This document shows, piece by piece, positions 21,841 through 35,553 of a DNA stretch of 43,298 bases. Below the pieces are notes generated by a model. That model had not been told where the DNA came from and made no database searches. It was given only the letters and a program-made list of their open reading frames with translations. Origin of the DNA: Monoraphidium neglectum (taxonomy: Eukaryota; Chlorophyta; Chlorophyceae; Sphaeropleales; Selenastraceae). Both the position numbers and the translations under genes were made by a program. The stretch covers positions 1,802-45,099 of the forward strand of contig NW_014013544.1 of the NCBI RefSeq assembly GCF_000611645.1, in the 5' to 3' direction. Numbering within the stretch: the stretch's first letter is position 1; every line of letters begins with the position of its first letter.

Positions 21841-24278
21841 TACATGCGCGTGCACGCGCGCATGCACGCACATGTGTGCTCATTGGGATGATCTGGGGTG
21901 CAAAATCTTATTGCAGAAGCCCACGGAGCAGCCATAAGCAAGCCCCACCGCGTGCCTTCCGGCCTGCACCCACCGGCCAACCCACCCAGGCCTTGGTCCA
22001 ATTTGGGGAAGCGTACGAGTTTGGCTGCTTCAAGGACGATGGCTGCGGCAACAACAACGCCGGCGGCGACTGCAACACCGACGTTGCGATCGGCTCAGGC
22101 CCTGAGGACAGCGGAAAACTGGAAATCAAGATCGAGCCCCCCGCCGCCGCCGTGACAGCTGCCGTCCGCGGCGCCACTGACGGTCTTGCTTCGCACAATC
22201 TCGGCCCCTTTGCCCCTGCGCACTTGAGCGCCCCTGCACACTTGCGCCCCCCTGCGCACTTGCGTGCCCCTGCGCACTTGGGCGCCACCGCGCCAGCCGC
22301 CGCCGTTTCGGCCGGCAAGACTGCTGATCCCCGGCCGCGCTCCCCACGTGCGCGGCCAACAGGCGGTGAGGGGATCGCCGTCCAGGGGCCCACAGATGAC
22401 GTAGCGCAGGGGCCCAGCCTGCATTTCGACGAGCCCTCTCTCAGACTCGCCCCGCTCGGCAGCCTCCGGCCCGTCCGCACCACCAGCCGCCCGCGCCAAA
22501 GCGTCGCCACGCGCGGTGACCGCGGCGACGGCGCTGCCGCGCCAGCGCTGGACGCGCGCTACGCAACGCGCCAGATCCAGCAGTGCTCGTCGGTGCAGGA
22601 GCTTGAGGATTTTGTGACGGCAGGCGAGTCTCTGACTGAGATCCAAGTGTCTCTCGCACTTCGGCAGCTGCACCGCATCGCCGAGCAAACTGCGGCGAGC
22701 GAGAGGCGCGGGAGAGACAGAGGCAGCGGCGGCGGCAGCGGTCTCCGCCGCATTGGAGAGCAGGGCCCATCGGGAGAGCGTTTGGAGGGTGCTGAGGTGG
22801 ATGTGGGGGCAGGATCACCGCCGCCCAGGCGCGCTGCGGGAATGGTGTCCGCAGACAGGCAACAGCGGTGGCAGCAGCAACAACAGCACGAGCAGCCTCC
22901 GCAGCAGCAACAGCAATGGCAGCAATGGCAGCAGCAGCAGCAACAGCAGCAGCAGTGGGCGGAGAGCTCCCACAGCTCCCACCAGCCGCCGTTCTCAGAT
23001 GGGGGCAGGGGCTTCAGCCAGGGTGTGTGGGACCAAATGCAGGTGCAGGCAGATGCGACGAGGCAGCAGCTGGACAGAAGCCACGATCAGCAGGGCTCCC
23101 GGCGCATCCGCGATTGCGGGGGAGGTCTGTACACGGGTTCCAGCAGAAACAACCCATCTCCCTCTTGCACGACCAAGCCAGCAGACAAGGGGATTGCAGC
23201 GAGCGGCGCCACATGTGTTCCATCAACGTCAGCAGCCCCATGGCAGGCTTCGCCCCAGCCCATGCAGCCGCGTGCCGCCGCAAGGGTGGTGGCGCCGACG
23301 CCGACACCGGCCCAGGCGCCAGCCCCGCGGTCGCCGACGCCATCGGTTGCATCGAGCTCGGCCGGCGGCGCCGCCGCCCGCAGGCAACGGATGGTGATGG
23401 AGCGGGTGGCTGCACTGCCCTCGGACCCGTCAGAGCTCATCTGGTTTGGCAGTCCGAGGCTGCTGCTCTATGTGAGTCCAAGGGCTGAAATTGCTGACCT
23501 GACAAGGCGCACTCCTGCGCCGTGCGTCTGCCATGCCTTTGGAGCGAGGTTGGTGATGGCGGCCAGCGCCATACGCACACAAAGAGGGGGAGATCTGAGC
23601 TGCATGAAACAACCAGCTAAGGGGGCCTCCCCAGTGCTGACGTCGCACCGGCCCGAAATACATCAATCGACTTGCTCACTGCCCGCAGGTTTTCCAGATG
23701 GTCTTCTATTGCAATTCGTTCCTCCTCACCCTCGCCTTTTTCGCTTTCTGGTGCGGCGTCTTTGCCGGCGTATTCCCCAATGCGCCGCTGCGCAGCTGCC
23801 GACCGCCCCAGCTTGCTCTGCCCCTGTGCCTGCCCTCGCTTGCGACAGCGCGTGCCCCCCGCCGCGCATGCCTCGTACATACCCCCTGCCAGACCATAAC
23901 CTCGGACACCACCGATCCGCCCCTGCGCAGGCAAAAGCACGTCACGAACTGGATGTACCAGGGCGTCGGCATAGTGCCCACAATCATCCTGATGGTTGGG
24001 TCGGTCCTCCTGGCCGTCCACTCTGCGCTGCGCGTGCTGCCCCAGTTTGCGCTGATCGAGCCGGTCGGCCTCCACAGCCCCGAGGCGGTGCTCAGGCGGG
24101 CGCTCAAGGAGGGGGGCCTGCAGCCCGAGGAGGCTGCGGCGCTCGCGGAGTCACTCGGGTGGGTGGTTTTTGTTTGAAATCGGGGGCTAGGGCTTGGACA
24201 TGGACAGGACCAAGGGCACGTTGCAGGTCTCGAGGCTTGGGGTCGAGGGTTCGCGCACGCGCGCGTGCGCGCGTGTGT

Positions 24279-24320
<42 letters not shown>

Positions 24321-24877
24321 TGAATAGCCATTTGTTGGCATTCGACAAACGCTTTAATTATATGTTAGTGGGGAGCGCGCAAATGCTGTCCTTGGGGCGT
24401 GTGGCAGTGAACCGGTGGGACCGCCCAACTACGCCCGGCCCACCTTGTGCAAGCAACCATCCCGCGCGACACAGCTAAACCTCCCTATCCCATCGCTCGC
24501 CGTGTCGTCTTTTGCAGTGTCGTGCTCGCTGAGGAAAAGGAGGCGCGCCGCCTGTCCAGCTTCATCCGCAGGGGCCAGTCCTGCTGGGGCCTGCTCCCTG
24601 CGTATTCCTGCACATCGAGCGACGGGCACGGCGACGACGACGGCGACACCATGCGCGCGCAGCGGCTGCGGCGCAAGCTGATGGCGATGCGGCCCGCGAG
24701 CAAGCGCCTGTCATACCGCAGGTCCCTTGAAGACATCAAATCGGCCAGCATGCTGCAGCTGCTCGACATGCTTGCGGCTGCCAAAGCTGGCGCCGCCGCA
24801 GAAAGCTTCGCTGGGACGTCTGGCGGCGCAGGTGGTACGAGCGCGGCGGGCGCGCCAGAGGCCGCGCTTGCGGGCTT

Positions 24878-24915
<38 letters not shown>

Positions 24916-25896
24916 GGGCGCCGCCAAGCGACAGCAACCCAGCCGTGCGGCTTGCTGCGGAGCCGCCGGCTGCGCCTGGCAACAGAGGCAGCATGCACCA
25001 CTCCAGCTCCGCCCCCAACCTGCAGTCCCTGGCCGGCACGCCCGCCAACCCCATCTCACGCGCCAGCGGACCCGCCGCAGCGTCCGCCGCTGCCGCAGCC
25101 GCGAACCCGCTGTCGCGGCGCAGCGGTCCGGGGAACCCGCTGGCGCGGTCGAGCGGGCACAGCGCAGGGGGGCACAGCCCCGGGGTCGGAGGGGACCCAA
25201 GCAGCAACGTGGAGCTTGCAGGGGAGATGCTAAGGTGGGCCTGGGTGCCTGATTGAATGCGTGGAAGCCGGCTGAATGCTTTAAGTAGTGCTTTTGAACG
25301 GGCGGAGTTGCTTTCAGAGTCCAGCTGCTGTCCAGGACGGCCTGGGCCCGCGAGGCTTCTCGTCAGCTGCTGCTCGTCTGTGTGTGCGGGCTCGCCTGCC
25401 GGTCACACATTTGCAGCTGTCTTTGGGAGGGCCGCCCTCCTTAAACCTGCTTGGCATCTGCTGGCGGACCATGCATCACACAGCTAGAGACAAGCAGCTG
25501 CTGAGTTTTTGCGCATCCATCAGCACACATCATCCGGCATTGCCGCAATCACACACACGCAGTCATGCACATGTGCACATGCACTCGCACACACTCAAGA
25601 TGGCTCCCACCACGCACGCGCACTCACACATTCACACATGGACACTTGGACGCCTACACACGCTCACACACACATCACACATGCACACACATGCACACAC
25701 ATGCACGCACACACACACACACACACACACACGTACATTGACACACACACATTCACACACACGCGCGCGCGCGCACGCAACACTCACACATTTACACATG
25801 CACCCATGTTCACATACACACACACCTGTTTGCAGGGCCCTGATCCTGAAACAAGCCCGCGCCGGCAAGCCAATGCCCCCAAGCAGTGCGTCATAA
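18587..25896 (+). CDS. MLO: MLO-family seven-transmembrane protein with a giant cytosolic loop
   Basis: Twelve exons join in phase: 18587-18623, 18896-18927, 19294-19466, 19727-19901, 20154-20216, 20543-20620, 20930-21270, 21572-21755, 21990-23471, 23689-24158, 24518-25234, 25836-25896 (1270 residues). MLO landmarks appear in order: short outside N-terminus with TPGW, TM1 (GLLFLLFAFIS), IKQELFLLGLISMLLTAVQ with KICIP, an outside loop with cysteines, MMHQVHLLIFLFAVVHVLY, IRQWRRWE, the LDQSFDFAAFVERSIEEHL segment, two helices, SELIWFGSPRLLLYV, TM6 and TM7 (about 948-970). Land-plant MLO proteins (about 500-600 residues) act at the plasma membrane in defence, pollen-tube and root responses, and some conduct calcium. 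Here the loop before TM6 (about 362-850) is enlarged roughly tenfold, and the C-terminal tail is long, with polyQ and Ser/Arg motifs. A basic helix (EKEARRLSSFIRRG) sits where calmodulin binds in plants, but the match is weak. Residues 886-935 may hide an unspliced intron. Confidence 0.86.
21756..21870. repeat. TG/CGTG repeat starting at an MLO splice donor
   Basis: MLO intron 8 opens with GTGTGCGGGCGTGCG and continues as (TG)n, then about eight GCGT units. The 5' splice site again lies at the edge of the microsatellite. Confidence 0.85.
22206..22290. repeat. 15-bp tandem repeat coding (A/P)PAHL units in the MLO loop
   Basis: About five imperfect copies of a 15-base unit around CCTGCGCACTTG encode APAHL, APAHLR, PPAHLR and APAHLG (residues about 437-458). 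They form a short Pro/Ala/His/Leu repeat inside the enlarged loop. Confidence 0.8.
22863..22957. repeat. CAG/CAA repeat encoding polyglutamine with Trp punctuation in the MLO loop
   Basis: Runs of five to nine Gln are spaced by single Trp or short inserts (QQRW, QQW, QQWQQ), residues about 652-685. CAA and TGG interruptions break the pure CAG tract. Confidence 0.88.
24250..24320. repeat. (CG)n/(TG)n in MLO intron 10
   Basis: CGCGCGTGCGCGCG passes into about 20 TG units inside the intron between exons 10 and 11. Confidence 0.9.
24879..24914. repeat. Pure (CAG)12 polyglutamine codon run in the MLO tail
   Basis: Twelve uninterrupted CAG codons lie in the cytosolic C-terminal tail. Uninterrupted CAG is expected to vary in length between isolates. 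Confidence 0.92.
25545..25832. repeat. Long (CA)n-rich tract in the last MLO intron
   Basis: CACACA runs mixed with ATG/CAT and one (CG)6 stretch (about 25760) fill the second half of the intron and end at the TTTGCAG acceptor. Confidence 0.88.
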
Positions 25897-28049
25897 GAGC
25901 GTCGTCTCTGCTCAAGCGGCGTCAGCCAGGGCACAGACCCGCCAAGGTCATCCACGGCCACAGGGTGGCGCCGGTGACGCCTCTTACACCAAGCCGCAGT
26001 TCCTTGGAGACCAGGTCCGCGCTACGCCGCTTTTGGGCCCATCTCTCTTGAGGAGGGGCATTTGATTGTGAGCCACCTGCCTATTTTTGTGGTGGATGGT
26101 GGATGAGGCTTCCCGCGCTGCTTCCCCAGGGCGCGTGCTTGGAGTGGCAAAGCTGGTCTGCACGTGTGCCTGCGCAGTAGCATAGGCCTCAGGCCGCGCC
26201 AGTTTGAACCTGATGTTATGAGATTGACTTTGGCCTTCCGTTCTTACCACCTGGTTGAGAGTGCACAATCTCATTGCCAGCACAAATTGCACAGCATTAC
26301 GCCGCAGTAGCCTTCATCCGCGATCCCGTTTCGAGCCGTGGCCCGGCCCGTGTCGCGGCCGACGTCGCTGCCGGCGCTGACAATCTGCCCTTCTGTTCCG
26401 GAGGCTGGGCTTGGACATAAGACAATCTTTTGCTGGCTGTGATGTGCACATGCACTCCTCGGCGTTCACTGTCCTGTGTGAGCAGGCCATGCCCTGCTGT
26501 GGAGTATGCCGTGGTACACGACCCTGTGGGTCAACGGCCTTTCTGTGTCCGCAGTCTCGACGCATTCGCGCCACCTTTGCGGCCACGCCATCAGCAGGCC
26601 TGCACGCGTCAAAACCCGGAGCAAAACAAGCATGCCGCTCGTGGCTTTGTGCGGCACAGCAAAGCACATCATGCTGCCCGCATTGAGTGCTCTGTGAGGC
26701 GCCGACCTCGCCGCCACACCCTCTGTGTTGACGCCCCAACGCCTCCCGTTGTGCGCGTGGCCGTCAATCCATAGCAGCGCCCTTGGTTCAAGTCCCAAGG
26801 CGATGCATAATGTTGCGTTCCTGCGCGGCACGTGCACACCAAAATCGAGACCGCACATTCCCTACCTGTGGAGCCTGTAGAGATGTGCGCTGCCCAGGCC
26901 CACAACCCAGCCATGTAGCCTGCGGAGCGCAAGAAAACCGCAATCAAGCCAACAATCAAGCCTTAATGTCAGGGGCGTGTGGGACCTGCACGGGACTTCC
27001 AGGCCACCAGGAATCGATGCTGTGACTGCTCTCTGACTCTCCCCGCATGGGAGTCTTTCAATGGCCGAGGAGCACCTCCTGCCCATTGCCCCCTCCACAG
27101 AGCCCTGTATTTGTGCAATGCCCAAGTGTCATGCAATGCAGTAGCCCTTTAGTTTCAACCAATGCAAGATGCCTGTGTTCTCTGCCTGCATGGTATACCG
27201 GCGCGTGTGCGCCTCCCCTCCCAAAAAATCAAATAGCAGCCCTGCACGCTGCACGCATATCATACTTGCTGCTTCGAATGCCCCAGCCTTGCAGTGAACG
27301 GTCGTAATCCGGTCCGCGGCGCCGCTTTGCATGGGATGCCCCAGTTTATCACATGTTCCGCCCAAGCTGTTGCTTCCAGCACCCGACACCTTTGCGGTGG
27401 TGCTTGAGTTTGCCAACCAGCCATTTGTTCGCCCACAAGGGCCCTGCATGCACCCACGCGTGCGCGCATTGCTGCAACTGCGGGCCTCTGGCTGTACCTA
27501 CACCCATTGCCTGAGCCCTTTGTTAGGCCGCTGCACATTGTGCAAGCATTATTAATGATGTGTGTGCTGCACCACTAGCAATAAATCAACCTCAAGACTT
27601 GCATAGGTCGCACCACATTTCTGCTTATCCGCCGAAACTGCTTGTCAATGTTACATGATTTGTCACACAAGGACAATGGCACAATATAATAAAATTGGCA
27701 GATGTTGCAGCAGCGCAGTGGGCAAGATACAGTGTGTCCAAATGCAGGCAAACACCATTTGGCTCGAACAATGTTTGTCGCAGGACAGGCAGATGGCAAT
27801 CTGTCGGTCAACAGGCAATATTGAATGGCAGCTGGACAGACAGGAGTGAAGCGATGACCAGGTCACAGGCGCGGCAGCCCTATTGCTGTGACGGCTCAGG
27901 CGCAAGTGTCCAAACCAATTGCCTGGCCAGCTCCCCACTCCCCTGAAAAGCTGTAGGTGCATGGGGGAAGTGCGGACCCTGTGTTGTGCAAACCAGACAC
28001 GCCCCACACACCCGGCGCCGCACAGCCACTCGTATGCAACTGCACGTCC
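25897..28049. other. 2.1 kb with no convincing gene
   Basis: This lies between the convergent 3' ends of MLO and agmatine deiminase. A frame continuing past the MLO acceptor in another phase stays open to 26051 with coding-like codons (VIHGHRVAPVTPL...), but phase from exon 11 does not allow it unless a different donor is used. A plus-strand frame around 26280-26415 (AVAFIRDPVSSRG...) looks mildly coding and has no partner. TTACA at 27651-27655 could be the agmatine deiminase TGTAA signal. Nothing else is recognisable. Confidence 0.45.
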
Positions 28050-31800
<3,751 letters not shown>

Positions 31801-32941
31801 GGCTGTCTCGGCGATTGAAGTTGCGGGGCTGTCCAGATATCAGTGCGGTTGGTCGACGACTGGTGTGATCTGCTGCTGAGGGCTTTACACGCGGAGTGCC
31901 AGGGCGTTTTGTGATGTGATAAGCGCCGGTAGCAATGCTCGTAATCAGCGTGAAGCACTCAACACGTGAGAGCTGGGGCTTCTTTGCTACCATATAGACA
32001 ATGTGGCTCTGGTGACCCTGGTGAGGTCACTGGTGTCGTAACAGAGCAAAGCAACGCAAAGCAAGAACTGCTGGCGGCCCTTTGCCTGCTATCATAAGTG
32101 CGTTTATCCTGGTGCAACCGCTTTGTGTGGGGTGGTTGTGGTTGCTTCGCCTCCAGCAGCCGAGCAGGCACGCAAGGCAGACATGGCTATATCGGGCCTT
32201 CTTCATCGCTTCATGCCCTCGCCATCGCCCTGTCGCTCCCGGCTGCCGCCGCCTGCGCCCCTGGGGACCCGCCGTGGCCGTGGGACGGTTGCGCCTGGCC
32301 GCGCTTATTCGTTCCTACACGGGTGCGGCCGCCCTTCCATACGCACCCCACTGCTTCACACTTCCGCGCTTGTCAAGGTGGCTGTTGGAGCGTGAAGTGA
32401 CCCTTATGCTTTGCGCACCACTTGTTCCGGTCCCCTTGTGGGCCCCACGTCTTGTGCATGTTGTGCCTTGCTGCACCGCCCGCCACGCAGTCGGGGGTGG
32501 GGGCATTATCGGCGGCTGTGTGGCCACTGACTGCCACATACAACGCCACATGCTCAAAAGCACCACCTGCATCATACAAATGCTGTCAGTGGCGCTAGCG
32601 CTAGCTGTTGTCGTGGCCTGTTGCTGTCTGGTGACATTGCTTGCTGCCAGAAATTGTGGGAGCTGTGTAACAACCAAAACAAAGAAGCAGAAGTGATTGG
32701 ATAGCCAGGTAAGCCTTCCCGGCGTCAGGCACGGGAACAAAACATCACAGTGCCGGTTTCGAGCAAGGGGTGCGGAATGCAGACCAACACCCGGGGCGGG
32801 GCGGGCCCGACCGTCCAGACAGCGGCCAACAAGAGATCAGCAGGAGTGGGGCGGCGCAGATGATGCGGCCGTGCTCGGCGCATGCGGCTTGCAGAGTCGC
32901 ACTCATGACGGTGCGAGGCCGCCAGGCTGCCCGGCAGCTGC
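31801..32941. other. Agmatine deiminase upstream region
   Basis: It lies between the start of agmatine deiminase and the 3' end of the next minus-strand gene. A plus-strand frame of 204 codons (32082-32696) exists, and another frame reads LHALAIALSLPAAAACAPG like a signal peptide. Neither has a convincing start plus partner exon, so neither is called. The region must contain the agmatine deiminase promoter. Confidence 0.4.
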
Positions 32942-35553
32942 TCAGAACTTCTTGGCAGAAGTCAGGGGGATGGAGCCCTTGATTGAGATGGCCGTCCTGT
33001 CAGGAGACTGACTGAAGGCGATCCCGGCCGTCAGGTCCGTGCCGACGTAATTCGCGAGCTGCGGGCATGCCAAAGCGCATGGAGGTGTCCAGTCAGGAGG
33101 CAAGGGAGAACAAGGCAGAGGGTGTGCACGTGCAAGCCTGCGTGCTGTGCACATGTATGTTGTGTGTGCGTGTGCGTGTGCGTGTGCGTGTGCGTGTGCG
33201 TGTGCGTGTGCGTGTGCGTGTGCGTGTGCGTGTGCGTGTGCGTGTGCGTGTGCGTGTGCGTGTGCGTGTGCGTGTGCGTGTGCGTGTGCGTGTGTCTACG
33301 CGTGCTTGTATGTGTGTGTGCATGCCGTGACAGCGGTGTCGCCTGGACTACCTTATCCAACAATTGCCAATGTTGCACATCCCGCATCAACTCAAGAGTG
33401 GTGGAGACATCACCTACTGGCTGCAACGATCAGAGGCACCGCGTGCTCCAACCCCCAACCCAGACACTGGCCCCACTTGCCTGGATCCTCCACTTCTGGC
33501 ACAGCAGCGTGAAGGTGGGGACGTTGTTGATATTTTTCAGGGCCAGGTTGCAGGGCGACACCGAGCGAATCGCCGGCAGGGCGGCAAGGGTGGTCACAGG
33601 GATCCCGAAAGTGCCTGACAAGTCCTGGCCAGCCACAAGCCTGTTCCACCTGCAAGGGTTGAAGTCCACAGAGCCAGAGGCGAATTTGTACCTGGGCCTG
33701 AAAGCCCTGGAGCCACCCGGCGCGAGCCTGATGTTTGAAGCGGCCACCTGTCGGCGTTTGGCGGCGAGTGCACACGGGGCGCGGGCATGGGGCGGGGCGG
33801 GGCGGGGGTATCCGTGAGGGGGTGCAAACCATTGCGACGGAAGGCGGGGTCTAACCCCCCCCCCCCCCCCCTTTGTGGCTTGGGAGCTTCGGCATACAGC
33901 AGTTCGTGAAGCTCGTTCATGCTCTGTGCGTGCCCGCCTGCATGACTCATCACCCTGCGCGGCTGCGGCAAGTGGCTGGAAAGCGCTTCGATGCATGTCG
34001 GGTTGCGAATGAATGCGTGCGACTGAACGACTAAGGCGACCAAGGGCCCCACCCCTACCGCCTCCCGAACCTCACATCAAGGACAGCCTGGCCGACGCTG
34101 AAGGCGGCGGTGACGTTGGCGGGCTTGGGGGCGGCGACGCTGCCCGAGAAGGCGGCGATCGACACTGCGTGAGCCACAGGGCAGGCAGAGTGCCGCGAGA
34201 GAGCCGCGGGCCATCAGCAAGCAAGGCGATCACAAGGGCCCAACAGATCGCGGCGTGGGCAAGCATGGACACCCAGCACCGGCTGCAGTGTGCTCAGCTG
34301 GCCGCCGTCCACATGCAGGCCACGCGGTTTCACGTCTGTCTTGGCTGGCCAGCAGGTCTGTTCGGGTACGCCCAGCCGGCCTGATTTCGATGCCGCAGGC
34401 GCCGCTCACCGCCAAAGCCACGGGTGCTGCCGCTGGTGGGGATGCCGACCACAGTGATCCCCGCGACGGCAGTCTTCAGGGCTGAGTAGCCGGGGTCCTT
34501 CTTATCGAGCGCGCTGTTGCTGAAAGAGCAGTTGGTGCCCTTGGGGAAGACAATCAGGATCTTGCCAGAGACCGCGCCGCGCTGCGTGTCGTCTGCCGAC
34601 CGCAGGGTGGCAGGAATATTCAGGGTCTTGTTCTTGCCGGCGGCGTTGGTGTACCGGGCGACGTGCAAAAACCTGCGAGAGGGTTATGTGCGGCGGCAAC
34701 GTTGGTTAACCAGTTGTAATGTGCGATGCAAGGCGGCAGTGCACGAGTCCGGTGCGCATCTCAAACACCACACGCGTACGCAATGAGAGGGTGTTGGCAG
34801 GAGAGTTGCCAACATGCGGAGCCGAGGCACCCCATCGCTTTTGGACGTTTGCCAAGCATCGCGCCTGCGTCTGTGCTGATTGCAAGGATAGGGCCATTTG
34901 GCCCATCCCTTCACGCTGGGCGTTGGGGTCACGCCGACGGGTGCGTGACCTGCAGATACATGCTAGACATTGCCCAGTGCCCCTGGCAGAAGTTCCCTGC
35001 CGCGCGCGGCCCTCAGTGGCTCCATCCCCGCGCACACGCACACTCACCTGCTTGCGTCGAGACCCACACGCGCGCCGGCTGTGAGGGGCAGCTCTGCAGG
35101 GCGTTGATTGTTTTGTGAGGGCGTGGCAACGAAGGGATAGTTCTGAGCTCTCATTCCTACTGCAAAGAGTTGTGTAAAGTGTAACGTGTAACTGATTTCG
35201 CCGGCAGGCATGAGGGGAACCCGATTCATGCGGCACAGGTTGGTTGCTGCCCTGGCAGCGTCGTTGTGACCTGGGCTGGGCTGAGGCCGCGACCCCAACA
35301 CCATCGCATGTGTCACCACAAAAGCCGCAATTGATGTTGAGCGCCGCGCTGATGCCGCTGGCAGCACCCAGACATATGTTTTCTTGGCACCCATACATGT
35401 TTTTGTACGCTTGCACAGCACCAGGCAGTAAACAACCTCAGCAGGGTGCCCACCCACAACACAGTCGCCTGTGGTTTGCGCCAGCGCCGGCGCCGCGGCG
35501 GCGATCGTCAGCAGGAGGGCAGCAACGGTTGCCACGGCGCGGGAGGGCTTCAT
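32942..35553 (-). CDS. Secreted protein of unknown family
   Basis: Proposed exons are 35553-35454, 35409-35302, 35093-35048, 34672-34410, 34164-34071, 33697-33481 and 33058-32942, together 314 residues with every junction in phase. A signal peptide opens the protein (AVATVAALLLTIAAAAPALAQ). A Cys-rich start follows (GDC, YGCQENIC, NINCGFCGDTCD), then LTAGARVGLDASRFLHVARY, SGKILIVFPKGTNCSF, PANVTAAFSVGQAVLD, FNPCRWNRLVAGQDLSG, CNLALKNINNVPTFTLLC and LANYVGTDLTAGIAF. It looks like an extracellular beta-rich, disulfide-bonded protein with N-glycosylation sequons; I do not recognise the family. Three points are odd. The first intron would be only 44 bases, needed to link the signal peptide frame to the Cys-rich frame. 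The exon 5 donor that fits phase is GTTCGG, not the nearby GTGAGG. Intron 6 has a GC donor (CAG|GCAAGT at 33480), the only choice that keeps phase. Confidence 0.68.
33160..33297. repeat. (GTGTGC)n hexamer array, about 21 copies
   Basis: A nearly perfect TGTGCG/CGTGTG hexamer repeats without interruption through the last intron of the secreted-protein gene. The 59-residue Val-Arg frames across it are artefacts. Confidence 0.95.
33855..33871. repeat. C17 homopolymer (G17 on the gene strand)
   Basis: Seventeen Cs lie inside intron 5 of the secreted-protein gene. Length is uncertain in any assembly. Confidence 0.9.

Noticed and set aside
23014..23440. Minus-strand frames opposite MLO exon 9
   Set aside because: They are antisense shadows with no start context, splice sites or domain.
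21186..24320. Plus-strand open frame of 1044 codons
   Set aside because: It reads through MLO introns and the end of the insert. MLO exons 8 and 9 lie in this frame, but exon 7 and the parts after 23471 do not, and the frame ends in a (TG)n repeat.
26720..26815. tRNA-like B-box (GGTTCAAGTCC) near 26785
   Set aside because: The T-arm has one base too many in the loop. No matching acceptor stem, D-arm or anticodon arm was found upstream.
32082..32696. Plus-strand 204-codon frame and an overlapping signal-peptide-like frame
   Set aside because: Its two hydrophobic stretches do not form a coherent protein, and no splice partner or family motif is visible.
33067..33817. Frames rich in Val-Arg, Val-Cys or Thr-His over the hexamer array
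   Set aside because: They are microsatellite translations inside an intron.
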